A DNA stretch of 64,000 nucleotides from Gammaproteobacteria bacterium (GTDB lineage: Bacteria; Pseudomonadota; Gammaproteobacteria; Pseudomonadales; Azotimanducaceae), in NCBI GenBank assembly GCA_009839505.1, contig VXPO01000086.1, positions 25,567-89,566 on the forward strand, given 5' to 3'. Position 1 is the first letter of the stretch; each line of letters opens with the position of its first letter. The notes beneath the pieces are model-generated. The model was not told the DNA's origin. It ran no database searches and worked only from the letters and a program-made list of their open reading frames with translations. This document shows, piece by piece, positions 19,625 to 32,677 of this stretch. The translations under genes were made by a program, and so were the position numbers.

Positions 19625-19744
19625 TCAACCAAACAGCAACACAGCGAAGCTCGCGACCATGATGATGACCGCGAGCCAACCGACCGCGAGAAAGAGCTTG
19701 ATCAACAATCCCTGCTCGAAGAAATCCTCGATGAGATACCACAT
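19625..19744 (-). CDS. 39-residue single-span membrane protein
   Basis: From the ATG at 19744 (preceded by GGTGGGG) the product begins MWYLIEDFFEQG and continues into one strongly hydrophobic span of ~25 residues ending in LLFG. It sits immediately upstream of, and co-directional with, the TerB-like gene. The longer frame to 19876 is arginine-rich and unlikely to be translated. It may anchor or partner the TerB-like protein; no family is recognised. Confidence 0.55.
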   Translation of the reverse strand: MWYLIEDFFEQGLLIKLFLAVGWLAVIIMVASFAVLLFG

Positions 19745-19893
19745 TTCCCCACCGCCCTGTTGACGTGCTTCGCTTGCTCGAAGCCTACCACACCACCCTC
19801 TCGGGCCGGCGTTGGAAGTTCCACGACCACGGAATAGATGCCGAGCCCAGAACGCATTGACATGGCATCCCCGCACACGCAGAATTCGCCGCC

Positions 19894-19971
19894 ATGGTCA
19901 GTTCGACGCCTACCGTTTCAGTCACCGGCGCATTGCAGCCGGCGGTCGATTATTGGTTCTTCGATCGGTAG
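19894..19971 (+). CDS. Putative aromatic leader peptide of the DAHP synthase attenuator
   Basis: A 25-codon ORF ends in the run Asp-Tyr-Trp-Phe-Phe-Asp-Arg-stop, about 95 nt before the DAHP synthase start. Four consecutive aromatic codons (TAT TGG TTC TTC, 19951-19962) are what a ribosome-stalling attenuator for aromatic amino acids would need. No strong ribosome site precedes the ATG. The ORF is followed directly by paired hairpins and a terminator, which makes regulation by Phe/Tyr/Trp-tRNA charging the simplest reading. Confidence 0.72.
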   Translation: MVSSTPTVSVTGALQPAVDYWFFDR

Positions 19972-19987
19972 GCGTACTCGGACATCG

Positions 19988-20050
19988 AGGGCGCCAATTG
20001 TCGCCCTTCGCGGAAACCCCGATCGGCGACAGCCATCGGGGTTTTCATTT
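19988..20050 (+). promoter_or_regulatory. Transcription attenuator upstream of DAHP synthase
   Basis: Hairpin one pairs AGGGCG (19988-19993) with CGCCCT (20002-20007). Hairpin two pairs AAACCCCGAT (20014-20023) with ATCGGGGTTT (20035-20044) and runs into TTCATTTT, a rho-independent terminator. CGATCGG at 19962-19968, at the end of the leader ORF, is perfectly complementary to CCGATCG at 20019-20025 inside the terminator's 5' side, offering an alternative antiterminator pairing. The base pairs are seen directly; the mechanism is inferred from known trp/phe attenuators. Confidence 0.72.
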
Positions 20051-20066
20051 TGGGGGATTTAAGACA

Positions 20067-21149
20067 GTGATTGCCGAAACCGAGCACTCCAACATCGCGA
20101 AGCACCGGGCCTTGCCCGCGCCGGCCGAGATCAAGCGGTGGTACCCGGCGTCGGCCGAGGCACTGACCTTCGTCGCGCGCTCCCGTCGTCGACTCGAGGA
20201 CATCCTGGCACGGCGCGACCACCGTCTCCTCGTGGTGGTCGGGCCCTGTTCGATCCACGATCCCCAGGCGGCTATGGACTACGCCCGCCGACTCCGCTCG
20301 CTGGCGGATGAGACCCGCGACTCCTTGTACCTGGTGATGCGCGCATACGTCGAGAAGCCCCGGACTGCGCTAGGCTGGAAGGGCTTGATCAACGATCCGC
20401 ACCTGAACGACAGTTTCGACGTCGAAGAAGGCATCCGCCTGGCCCGCCGGCTGCTGCTCGACATCACGGGATCCGGCGTTCCCGTGGCTACCGAGGCACT
20501 GGACCCGATGACACCGCGCTACCTCCAGGATCTCGTCACCTGGTCCGCGATCGGGGCGCGCACGGCCGAGTCCCAGACCCACCGCGAGATGGCATCCGGC
20601 CTGTCGTCGGCCGTCGGCATCAAGAACGGCACGGACGGGTCGTTCACGGTCGCCATCAACGCCCTGAAGTCCGTCGGCAGCCCTCATCGGACCCTCGGAA
20701 TCGACGTCGACGGTCGCGTCGCCCTAATCGAGACACGCGGCAACGCCAACGCCCACATCGTGCTGCGCGGCGGTAGCAGCGGACCCAACTACGACGTCGA
20801 CGCCGTGCGCCGCTGCAGGGAAGCACTGACCTCAGCGGGCCTATCGGACAACATCGTCGTGGACTGCTCCCACGGCAACTCCAACAAGGACCACCAGCGT
20901 CAGCACCTCGTCCTCGACGCGGTTGCCGAGCAGATCGCGGCGGGAGACCGGTCCATCGTGGGCGTCATGATGGAAAGCAACATCGCCGCCGGCAGCCAGG
21001 AACTCGGGGATGGCCGCGACCTTGCCTACGGGGTGTCGATCACCGACGCGTGCCTCGGCTGGAGCGACACCGAGACCGCCCTGCGCAACCTCGCGACAGC
21101 GTTGCGGCAACCATTGCTCACGCGCCTTGCCCCGGCCATGGCGTCGTAA
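20067..21149 (+). CDS. 3-deoxy-7-phosphoheptulonate (DAHP) synthase, class I AroF/G/H type
   Basis: Condenses phosphoenolpyruvate and erythrose 4-phosphate in the first step of aromatic amino-acid synthesis. Class I motifs are clear: VVVGPCSIHDPQAAMDYA, MRAYVEKPRTALGWKG, GIKNGTDGSF, LRGGSSGPNYD and DCSHGNSNKDH. The product is 360 residues from the GTG at 20067, behind GGGGGA. A much longer frame (from 19812) runs through the leader region and is not credible. The upstream attenuator suggests control by aromatic amino-acid supply; which isozyme (Phe-, Tyr- or Trp-sensitive) is unclear. Confidence 0.95.
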   Translation: MIAETEHSNIAKHRALPAPAEIKRWYPASAEALTFVARSRRRLEDILARRDHRLLVVVGPCSIHDPQAAMDYARRLRSLADETRDSLYLVMRAYVEKPRTALGWKGLINDPHLNDSFDVEEGIRLARRLLLDITGSGVPVATEALDPMTPRYLQDLVTWSAIGARTAESQTHREMASGLSSAVGIKNGTDGSFTVAINALKSVGSPHRTLGIDVDGRVALIETRGNANAHIVLRGGSSGPNYDVDAVRRCREALTSAGLSDNIVVDCSHGNSNKDHQRQHLVLDAVAEQIAAGDRSIVGVMMESNIAAGSQELGDGRDLAYGVSITDACLGWSDTETALRNLATALRQPLLTRLAPAMAS

Positions 21150-21175
21150 ATTACGCACGGTAGGTTCCAAGACCC

Positions 21176-21347
21176 CGAGAATGCGTAGCATTCTCGAAAC
21201 GGCTCGCGTACTCGCGAGACGCATGCGGAGCATTCTCGAAACGGCTCGCGTACTCGCGAGACGCATGCGTAGCATTCTCGAAACGGCTCGCGTACTCGCG
21301 AGACGCATGCGGAGCATTCTCGAAACGCGCCCGCGTCAGCGGGCGCG
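21176..21347. repeat. 42-bp tandem repeat array with built-in hairpins
   Basis: Three full 42-bp units begin at 21181, 21223 and 21265, with a partial fourth at 21307; the units alternate ATGCGTAGC and ATGCGGAGC starts. Each carries CTCGCG-TACT-CGCGAG, a perfect hairpin, and an ATGC/GCAT inverted repeat (CGAGAATGC with its complement in the first). The array ends in a 9-bp hairpin, CGCGCCCGC with loop GTCA. It separates convergent DAHP synthase and nfuA. As 42 is a multiple of 3, both strands are accidentally open. Confidence 0.85.
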
Positions 21348-21349
21348 CG

Positions 21350-21928
21350 CTACCGGTAGTAGGCGTTGTCCGTCATGGTGTGGTCGGTGACGTCGCGGAT
21401 CGCGGTCAACTCCGGAATCTGCTCCATGAGCGAGCGTTCGACGCTTTGCTTGAGGGTGATGTCCACCGCTGCGCATCCTTGGCAGCCGCCACCGAACTGC
21501 AGTACGGCCGTCGAGTCTTCGACCACCTCCACCAAGGTCACCTGACCACCGTGCGCGGCGAGCCCGGGGTTGATCTCGTTGTAGAGCACGTAGTTGATGC
21601 GGTCCTCCAGGGGCGAGTTCTCATCCACGCTCGGCACCCGCGCATTGGGCGCCTTGATCGTCAACTGTCCGCCCATGCGGTCTTCCTGGAAGTCCACCAC
21701 GGCATCGACCAGATACGCTTCGCTACGGGCTTCGAACCAGGCGGTGAAGCCGTCGTATTCCACCGGCGAGTCGTCGTCCTGCTGTTCGCCCGGTCGGCAG
21801 TAGGCGATGCAGGTCTCGGCATGGGGGGTTCCCGGCTGCGCCACGAACATGCGGATGCCGCAGCCGGTTTCCTGCTTGGCGAGTAGTTCGCGCAGATACG
21901 CTTGAGCCGCCTGAGAGATGTCGACCAT
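21350..21928 (-). CDS. nfuA: Fe-S biogenesis protein NfuA
   Basis: A 192-residue NfuA: an N-terminal degenerate A-type domain ([26 protein letters not shown]...) and a C-terminal Nfu domain ending in [19 protein letters not shown]. The CxxC in that domain holds a 4Fe-4S cluster at the dimer interface for delivery to apoproteins. E. coli NfuA is 191 residues. It is divergent from metH, with a 155-nt spacer that has no riboswitch I can recognise. Confidence 0.95.
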   Translation of the reverse strand: MVDISQAAQAYLRELLAKQETGCGIRMFVAQPGTPHAETCIAYCRPGEQQDDDSPVEYDGFTAWFEARSEAYLVDAVVDFQEDRMGGQLTIKAPNARVPSVDENSPLEDRINYVLYNEINPGLAAHGGQVTLVEVVEDSTAVLQFGGGCQGCAAVDITLKQSVERSLMEQIPELTAIRDVTDHTMTDNAYYR

Positions 21929-22083
21929 GGCAAATCCGACAAAATTAGTCGGGTATAGTTAACCCGTTTATCGCGCGCGGTGCAACGCATGAAGTCCGCT
22001 CACCCGCCGCACCACCGCGGTTCAATCCGCGAAGATCTTGGTCGCGTACGATGGCCGGTTCCGAAACAGCTCGATCCTGATCG

Positions 22084-25743
<3,660 letters not shown>

Positions 25744-25770
25744 CAGTCCACCGCGCAGCGAATTCTCGGG

Positions 25771-25788
25771 GCGAACGCTAGCGTTCGC
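25771..25788. terminator. 18-bp perfect palindrome after metH
   Basis: GCGAACGC and its complement GCGTTCGC meet at a central TA 28 nt after the metH stop. It resembles the other short-loop perfect hairpins at gene ends in this window and may stop or protect the metH transcript. No T-tract follows. Confidence 0.5.
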
Positions 25789-25890
25789 GTCTCTCATTCC
25801 GTTCTATCCATAGTCCGTTTCGTTGTTTCTCCCCGGGCGCGATTTCTGGCAACGTTTCGCGTCGCCCGAAATCCACTGCCGGCTGCCGAC

Positions 25891-27636
25891 ATGTACCAAT
25901 ACAGCGCCTTCGACCAGCGATTCGTCGAGGAACGGGTCGAGCAGTACCGTGATCAGACCAGGCGATTTCTCAGCGGAGAGCTCTCCGATGATGCGTTCCA
26001 GCAGCTTCGTCTGCGCAACGGCCTTTATATTCAAAGGCTTGCGCCGATGCTGCGAATCGCCGTGCCTTACGGCTTGCTGAGCGCTACCCAGCTACGCGCC
26101 ATCGCCGCCATCACTCGGGACTACGACCGCGGCTACGGGCATCTGTCGACGCGCCAGAACGTGCAGATCAACTGGCCGGAACTCACAGATGTACCCGACA
26201 TCCTCGAACGCCTCGCCGAGGTCCAGATGCACTGCATCCAGACCAGCGGCAGTTGCATCCGCAACGTCACCACGGACCAGTTCGCGGGAGTGGCCGAAGA
26301 CGAGATCGTCGATGCCCGCCCCTACTGCGAGATCATCCGTCAGTGGTCGACCTACCATCCGGAGTTCGACTGGCTGCCGCGGAAGTTCAAGATCGCCGTC
26401 AACGGCGCCGAGTCGGACCGCGCCGCGACGCACGTTCACGACATCGGCATCCGCGTGCGCCGTGGCGACGACGGCGCCCCGCTTTTTGACTTCCTGGTCG
26501 GCGGCGGGCTCGGCCGCACGCCGGTGATCGGCAGCCTGATTCGCGAGGGGCTGCCGGAGGAACATCTCCTGTCCTACCTCGAGGCCATCCTGCGCGTGTA
26601 CAACCGCTATGGGCGACGCGACAACAAGTACAAAGCACGGATCAAGATCCTGGTTCGTGCCATGACGCCTGAGACGTTCCGAGAGCGCGTCGATGCCGAG
26701 TGGGCACATCTCAAGGACGGTCCGAGCACGTTGCCAGCGACCGAGGTCCGCCGCATCCGGGCCTGTTTCGCGCCGCCGGCCTACGAGGATCTTGCCGACC
26801 AACCGGCACTGCTGGCTCGACAGCGGTTGCAAGACCCGGCGTTCAACACCTGGATGCGCCACAACGTCGCACCCCACAAGCGAGCCGGGTACGCCGTCGT
26901 CACGCTGTCGACCAAGGCCACGGGCGTGCCGCCGGGGGACGTAACAGACGAACAGATGGACGCCGTGGCGGATTGGTCCGAACGCTTCGGCTTCGGCGAA
27001 GTGAGGATCTCCCACGAGCAGAACCTCGTCCTGCCCGACGTCCCCCAACGCGATCTGCGTACACTCTTCGACCTCGCCCGCGAAGCCATGCTCGGGCAGG
27101 CGAACGCGGGATTGCTCACCGACATGATCTGCTGCCCCGGCGGCGACTTCTGCGCCCTGGCCAATGCCAAGTCGATCCCTGTCGCAGAGGCCATCCAGCG
27201 CCGTTTCGACGACTACGACTACCTGCACGACCTAGGGCCCCTCGACATCAACATCTCGGGATGCATGAACGCCTGTGGCCACCACCACGTGGGCCACATC
27301 GGCATCCTCGGCGTGGACAAGCGGGGCGAGGAGTTCTACCAAATCTCCGTCGGCGGCAACCAAGCCGAGGATGCCTCGCTCGGGCGAATCCTCGGCCCCT
27401 CGTTCGGACGCGCCGAGGTACCCGACGTCGTCGAGAAGATCCTCGACGTCTACTTAGAGCGGCGCTTCGAGGGAGAAGCCTTTCTGCACACGGTGCGCCG
27501 CATCGGCATCGAGCCGTTCAAGGAACGCGTCTACTCCGCCGAGAACGGCCGTCCCCGGTCCTCTACCCAAGCAGTGACCAGACTGTCCGCCCGGGATACC
27601 CAACCTCGAGCCGCGAGATCGGCCCGTGCTGGTTAG
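25891..27636 (+). CDS. cysI: Ferredoxin/NADPH-type sulfite reductase hemoprotein CysI (Pseudomonas type)
   Basis: A 581-residue nitrite/sulfite reductase family protein very similar to Pseudomonas CysI, starting MYQYSAFDQRFVEERVEQYR. Siroheme and 4Fe-4S cysteines lie in CCPGGDFC and NISGCMNACGHHH. It reduces sulfite to sulfide for cysteine synthesis. The last ~30 residues (RSSTQAVTRLSARDTQPRAA) look like an unconserved extension and overlap the next gene by 11 bp. No CysJ flavoprotein is adjacent, as in pseudomonads. Assimilatory nitrite reductase is a less likely alternative given the DUF934 partner. Confidence 0.92.
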   Translation: MYQYSAFDQRFVEERVEQYRDQTRRFLSGELSDDAFQQLRLRNGLYIQRLAPMLRIAVPYGLLSATQLRAIAAITRDYDRGYGHLSTRQNVQINWPELTDVPDILERLAEVQMHCIQTSGSCIRNVTTDQFAGVAEDEIVDARPYCEIIRQWSTYHPEFDWLPRKFKIAVNGAESDRAATHVHDIGIRVRRGDDGAPLFDFLVGGGLGRTPVIGSLIREGLPEEHLLSYLEAILRVYNRYGRRDNKYKARIKILVRAMTPETFRERVDAEWAHLKDGPSTLPATEVRRIRACFAPPAYEDLADQPALLARQRLQDPAFNTWMRHNVAPHKRAGYAVVTLSTKATGVPPGDVTDEQMDAVADWSERFGFGEVRISHEQNLVLPDVPQRDLRTLFDLAREAMLGQANAGLLTDMICCPGGDFCALANAKSIPVAEAIQRRFDDYDYLHDLGPLDINISGCMNACGHHHVGHIGILGVDKRGEEFYQISVGGNQAEDASLGRILGPSFGRAEVPDVVEKILDVYLERRFEGEAFLHTVRRIGIEPFKERVYSAENGRPRSSTQAVTRLSARDTQPRAARSARAG

Positions 27637-28087
27637 GGACGGCCGCATCGTCGCGGACCCTTGGACGCTGGTCGAGGAGGAACCGGCGCGACCTGGCTTG
27701 ATCGCACCGTTCGATGCCTGGAAACGCTCGCCGGAAGGTGCCGGAGCGTGGGTGGATGGCGACCGTGCAGTCGAAGAACTCGTCCCGGAGATACTTGAGG
27801 CACCGGTGGTCGCGGTACGCTTTGCGGCGTTTGCCGATGGTCGGGGGCTAACGCTCGGCGCTTTGCTCCGCGGCCGCTACGGCTTCCGCGGAGAGCTCAG
27901 AGCCTTCGGCGACGTGCTCGCCGACCTCACCGAGTACATGCACCGCTCGGGCTTCAACGCTTTCGTCCTGCCCGACCGCCGCCAGGCGGAGGTGGCCATC
28001 GCCTGCATGGCGCGGATGAGCGACCACTACCAAGGGTCAGTGAGAGAACCCTTGCCCGCGTTTCGACGCGTGGCACTTGGACCGTAG
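27626..28087 (+). CDS. DUF934 protein, sulfite-reductase partner
   Basis: A 153-residue DUF934-family protein that characteristically follows cysI in proteobacteria. Typical segments are present: WTLVEEE, VVAVRFAAFADGRGLTLGALLR and MHRSGFNAFVLPD. The start is GTG, overlapping cysI by 11 bp, so expression is coupled. It is annotated elsewhere as an oxidoreductase probably involved in sulfite reduction; the biochemical role is not established. Confidence 0.9.
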   Translation: MLVRDGRIVADPWTLVEEEPARPGLIAPFDAWKRSPEGAGAWVDGDRAVEELVPEILEAPVVAVRFAAFADGRGLTLGALLRGRYGFRGELRAFGDVLADLTEYMHRSGFNAFVLPDRRQAEVAIACMARMSDHYQGSVREPLPAFRRVALGP

Positions 28088-28238
28088 CGCTCCAAAGTCG
28101 TCCCCGACGCTTCGCTGCGCCGGCCGCCGACTGCTAGGCAAACGAGCGTGAATGCACTGACCCGTGTGGGTGAGACTGCCGCGCCGAAGGTGCGCCCTCG
28201 CCCGTATGGGAGAACCGGCGGCGTGCGTGGGCGAAGAC

Positions 28239-28260
28239 GGGCGACCACGAGGGTCGCCCC
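28239..28260. repeat. GGGCGACC-type inverted repeat
   Basis: GGGCGACC, a short loop, then GGGTCGCCC and CCA. This is a copy of the interspersed hairpin family also found at 5.19-5.29, 30.03 and 44.27-44.32 kb. It lies within the gene-poor spacer between the DUF934 gene and the Kef-type antiporter. Confidence 0.75.
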
Positions 28261-28295
28261 CACAGTATTTCGAGAAAACGCAACTTGCCGACGTG

Positions 28296-28673
28296 TTTGA
28301 ATGGGGCGATGTTCGGTCGGGTTGTCCACGCTTTGTCCACGGGGGCCGCTCCTCAAGCAAACAAGGCAACGGTGGGCAAAGGGTGGGCAACCCGACATGC
28401 CGGCCGGTTGAAAAGGGCGATGTTCGCGGCGTTGGCTTGTCGGCAAGGGTGTCGGCCAGGGTTGTCCACCCCTTGACCACCGCGCCTTTTCATCATCGGG
28501 GACCGGCGCCGTGGACAAGGCGTGGACAACCCCGTCAACCGGGTCGCGGGGCGAAGGGTGTATCAAACCAATCTTGTCGCCGGCTAGTGGCGACCTCACC
28601 ATCACCGCCTGGCGTTTGCGAGCCGCCGGCCTCCCGACATCCCGCTACCGCCTTTGAATAGGGCGATGTTCCG
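28296..28673. repeat. Repeat-rich noncoding spacer with TTTGAATAGGGCGATGTTC and TTGTCCAC motifs
   Basis: The ~770-nt spacer (28088-28857) has no convincing gene. It has three co-oriented copies of a TTTGAATAGGGCGATGTTC-like word at 28296, 28406 and 28652. It also has a GGGTTGTCCACG unit that contains two TTGTCCAC words spaced 11 bp apart: once at 28320-28341, degenerate at 28460-28481, and inverted at 28509-28531. TTGTCCAC resembles high-GC DnaA boxes (TTGTCCACA) but ends in G or C. The spacer ends in a CGCCCC-TAC-GGGGCG hairpin (28821-28835) before the antiporter. Minus-strand frames across it are repeat-encoded artefacts. Confidence 0.6.
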
Positions 28674-28857
28674 TCTGCGACGTCTGCTACTACCGTGCCG
28701 GGACGCCGGCGTTGGGCCTGTCAACCGTCCGCTCGAGCGCCCGGGTGACGAACAGCAGCCGGACGAGGCGGCACGCAGCTGCTCATCGCCGGCTGTGATC
28801 GGAAGTTAACGCTTGAGGATCGCCCCTACGGGGCGCTAATCAAGCTAAATTGTCACC

Positions 28858-30021
28858 ATGCACGTCGGCATCGTCGAGTCGTTCTTCGTCATCTTCACCG
28901 GTGCGGCCGCACTGGCAGCGTTGGCGCTCTACACCCGGCAACCGCTGATCGTCGCCTACATCGTCCTCGGCTGCCTGGTCGGTCCCCACGGCTTCGCGCT
29001 CATCACCGACGACCGCGTGCTGGCCGAGGTGGGCGAGATCGGCATCATGTTCCTGCTGTTCCTGGTCGGTCTCGATCTGCCACCCACCAAGCTCAAGGAC
29101 ATGGTCGGCGAATCCGTGCTGACCGCGATCGCCAGCACGGCGGTGTTTTTCGGCATCGGCTTCGGGGTGATGACGCTGTTCGGGTTTACCTGGATCGAGG
29201 CAGCCATCACCGGAACGGCATGCGTGTTCTCAAGCACGATCCTTGGCATAAAACTGCTGCCGACGACCGCCCTGCACCATCGCCACATCGGCGAGATCGT
29301 GATCAGCCTGCTGCTGATCCAGGACCTCATTGCCATCGTCGCGCTGCTCGTGCTCGCCGGGCTTGACACCCAAGGCGGTGTGCTGGCGACCACGCTCACG
29401 GTGGTCGTCGCGCTGCCCGTGGTCGCGGCGGTCGCCTACCTCGGCGTACGGTTCGGCATCGTGCCGCTGTTGACGCGTTTCGACGTCTACCAGGAATTCA
29501 CCTTCCTGCTCGCCGTGGGCTGGTGCCTGGGCGTCGCGAGCCTGTCGCATCACATGTATCTCTCCTGGGAGATCGGCGCATTCGTCGCTGGTGTTTCCCT
29601 TGCGAACTCGCCGATCGCCCAGTACATCACCGAGAATCTCCGTCCGTTGAGGGATTTCTTCCTGGTGTTGTTCTTCTTCTCGGTCGGCGCAGCCATCGAT
29701 CCGGCATTGATGCTCCACGTGTGGCTGCCGACGCTGCTGCTTGCCCTGATCCTGGTCGTCGTCAAGCCACCGGTGTTCCGGGCACTGCTCCGGTGGCAGA
29801 AGGAGCCCGACAGCGTGTCCCGTGAGGTCGGCTACCGCTTGGGCCAAGCGAGCGAGTTCTCGCTGCTGCTGGTGTTCGTTGCCGGAACGGCGTTGATCTC
29901 CGGCGAAGCCGCCCACGTCGTCCAGGGCGCGACGGTGCTGACGCTGTTGGTGTCGAGCTACCTCGTCGTGTTCCGCTACCCGAGTCCCATCGCCATCAGC
30001 GCCGACCTGCGTCGGGACTGA
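28858..30021 (+). CDS. Kef-type cation:proton antiporter (CPA2), membrane domain only
   Basis: A 387-residue integral membrane protein with about twelve hydrophobic segments and CPA2 features such as IMFLLFLVGLDL, GTACVFSSTILGIKLL and LLLIQDLIAIVALL, where the QD pair lies in the transport core. The regulatory RCK/TrkA-N domain of KefB/KefC is missing, so it resembles stand-alone Na+/H+ or K+/H+ antiporters. It probably exchanges monovalent cations for protons at the inner membrane. The ion cannot be assigned. Confidence 0.88.
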   Translation: MHVGIVESFFVIFTGAAALAALALYTRQPLIVAYIVLGCLVGPHGFALITDDRVLAEVGEIGIMFLLFLVGLDLPPTKLKDMVGESVLTAIASTAVFFGIGFGVMTLFGFTWIEAAITGTACVFSSTILGIKLLPTTALHHRHIGEIVISLLLIQDLIAIVALLVLAGLDTQGGVLATTLTVVVALPVVAAVAYLGVRFGIVPLLTRFDVYQEFTFLLAVGWCLGVASLSHHMYLSWEIGAFVAGVSLANSPIAQYITENLRPLRDFFLVLFFFSVGAAIDPALMLHVWLPTLLLALILVVVKPPVFRALLRWQKEPDSVSREVGYRLGQASEFSLLLVFVAGTALISGEAAHVVQGATVLTLLVSSYLVVFRYPSPIAISADLRRD

Positions 30022-30033
30022 CTAGGCCGAGAC

Positions 30034-30057
30034 GGGCGACCACAAGGGTCGCCCCTA
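30034..30057. repeat. GGGCGACC-type inverted repeat supplying a stop codon
   Basis: GGGCGACC, ACAA loop, GGGTCGCCCC, then CTA. Read on the minus strand, the terminal CTA is the TAG stop of the VanY-like gene. The repeat sits between convergent antiporter and peptidase genes and may terminate both. It belongs to the same family as 5.19, 28.24 and 44.3 kb. Confidence 0.78.
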
Positions 30058-30665
30058 GGGCGACAGTTCGCCGACAAAACGCCAATGCCAGGGCTCGTAG
30101 GAGACCCCCTGGGGATTGCCGACGGGGAACGACAGTTCGAATCCGAAACGGTCCGCATTGTTCTTCAACCACTCGAACGCCGGGGTCTCCTCGAAAGATA
30201 CCTCCACATCGGTCTCTGGATGATCCAGGTCGCCGATGTCGAGCGCGAGTCCCGTGTGGTGCTCCGAGTAGCCGGGTGGTGCCACCCACACCGCGGCCTC
30301 CTCCGGGCTTCCGTAGCGGCCGATGGCCCTGCCGAAGAGCCCGTCCTGGTAGGCGAAGGTCCGATACCCCGAGATCGGCACGAGACTCACTCCCTCGTCC
30401 CCGGCGGCTTTCTGCATCGCCACGAACGCGTCCGCCGCTTCGGTGCGCAGTTGCACGACCCGGCCCGTGTCGCGATAGCCACCGGCATCTCCCAGCGCCG
30501 CCGATGTCTCGGCAAAGGCGAAGTGGCCGAACTTGGTGTCCACGGTTAGCGGGGCCTCGGTCTCGATCGCCGGGTCAGCACCGTCCTCCTCGTCCGTTAC
30601 CGGATTCGGCGGGGCGGGGCTGCAGGCGACGACCACGCACAGCAAAAGAGCTGGGATGGATCGGA

Positions 30666-30669
<4 letters not shown>
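30055..30669 (-). CDS. VanY/DdcB-like M15B D-alanyl-D-alanine carboxypeptidase, lipoprotein
   Basis: A 204-residue protein with a short signal peptide ending in a lipobox-like LCVVVAC, so it is probably lipid-anchored in the cell envelope. The zinc-peptidase motifs of M15B enzymes are present: SGYRTFAYQ, SEHHTGLALDIGD (the His and Asp metal ligands) and EPWHWRF (third ligand and catalytic region). It should trim D-Ala from peptidoglycan stem peptides. It overlaps the upstream AcuI gene by ATGA in a three-gene minus-strand operon with sohB. Confidence 0.88.
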
Positions 30670-31657
<988 letters not shown>

Positions 31658-31661
<4 letters not shown>

Positions 31662-32677
31662 CGGATTCCTCCCATTGTTCGATCCACGAGCTTCTCCACG
31701 ATTCTGCCGACGCCGAGCGATGCCTGGCCAACCAGTCGCTCGATCGGTCGCTTCGGCTGAACCCAGGAGACCTCGAACACGTCGGCATCCTCCGAGGCCG
31801 CAATCAGGTATTCGTCGCTGGTGGCGAGTTCGTCGACCAGCGAGCGATCGAGGGCGCGTTGACCGTACCAGGCCTCGCCCGTGGACACCGCTTCGAGGTC
31901 CAGGCTGGGACGGTACGTGGCCACGAAGTCCTGGAACAGCCCGTGGACATCGTGCAGCTCTTCGCGCAGCTTTTCCCGGCCTTCCTCGGTGTTCTCGCCC
32001 AGAAAGTCCAGCGTCCGCTTGTGGCGGCCCGCCGTCAGTATCTCCACGTCCACATCGTGCTTTTTCAACAGCCGGTGCACGTTGGGTATCTGCGCCAGCA
32101 CGCCGATCGAGCCCACCACGGCAAACGGCGCCGCCAGGATCCGGTCGGCCACGGATGCCATCAGGTAGCCACCGCTCGCGGCGATCTTGTCTACCGCCAC
32201 CGTGAGCTTGATGCCGCCACTTCGAATGCGCGCCAACTGGGATGCACCCAGGCCGTAGCCGTGGACCATGCCGCCGGCACTGTCGACTCGCACCACCACC
32301 TCGTCGTCCTCGCCGGCGGTCGCCAGGACGGCCGATATTTCCCGCCGCAACGAGTCCACTGCGCTGGCCGTCAGGTCGCCGTCGAAGTTCAACACGAACA
32401 CCCTGCGGCGGGTCTCGCCCGATCGCTTCTTGCGTGCCTTGGCATCCAGCTTGCGTTGCTTCTTGACGAGGGAGCGGGACATCGCGGCCTCCTCGATCGC
32501 CCGGCGCATGTCATGGAGCAGTTCGTTGATGCGCACGACCTGGATATGGCCCATCGGCGGCGGCCGCATGGATCGTTGCGCGGCGGCACCCGCGATCGCC
32601 GACATGACGATTAGGAACGCGACCACGATGGTGGCGGTCTTGGCGAGAAATCCAAGATAGTCGAAGAGCACTTCCAT
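31658..32677 (-). CDS. sohB: Inner-membrane S49 protease SohB
   Basis: A 339-residue SohB: an N-terminal transmembrane helix (AKTATIVVAFLIVMSAIAG), the SohB N-terminal region with a lysine-rich segment, and the S49 domain with FVLNFDGDLTASAVDSLRREI, the KIAASGGYLMASVAD catalytic-serine segment and GSIGVLAQ. S49 enzymes use a Ser-Lys dyad to degrade membrane peptides. It is the first gene of the sohB-acuI-vanY operon. Length and order of motifs agree with E. coli SohB (349 residues). Confidence 0.94.

Noticed and set aside
19812..20066. N-terminal extension of DAHP synthase
   Set aside because: The frame passes through the leader peptide and attenuator and gives Arg-rich sequence without similarity to the family; GTG 20067 is preferred.
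20841..21390. Frames encoding 14-residue tandem peptides (MRSILETARVLAR and its opposite-strand equivalent)
   Set aside because: They arise because the 42-bp intergenic DNA repeat is a multiple of three; both strands are open, there is no ribosome site, and the frames run into neighbouring genes.
21929..22083. SAM, SAH or cobalamin riboswitch before metH
   Set aside because: The 155-nt spacer lacks the conserved core words of these riboswitch classes as far as I can read; a covariance-model search would be decisive.
28320..28531. Chromosomal oriC based on DnaA-box-like words
   Set aside because: Words end in G/C instead of A, no AT-rich unwinding region or dnaA/gidA neighbourhood is present; kept only as a low-certainty repeat observation.
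28027..28605. Minus-strand frames in the 28-28.6 kb spacer with GATLVVAR-like peptides
   Set aside because: These peptides are translations of the GGGCGACC interspersed repeat; no ribosome site or domain supports a gene.
28296..28673. Possible CRISPR array
   Set aside because: The three repeat copies are spaced 110 and 246 bp apart, are imperfect, and no cas gene is nearby.
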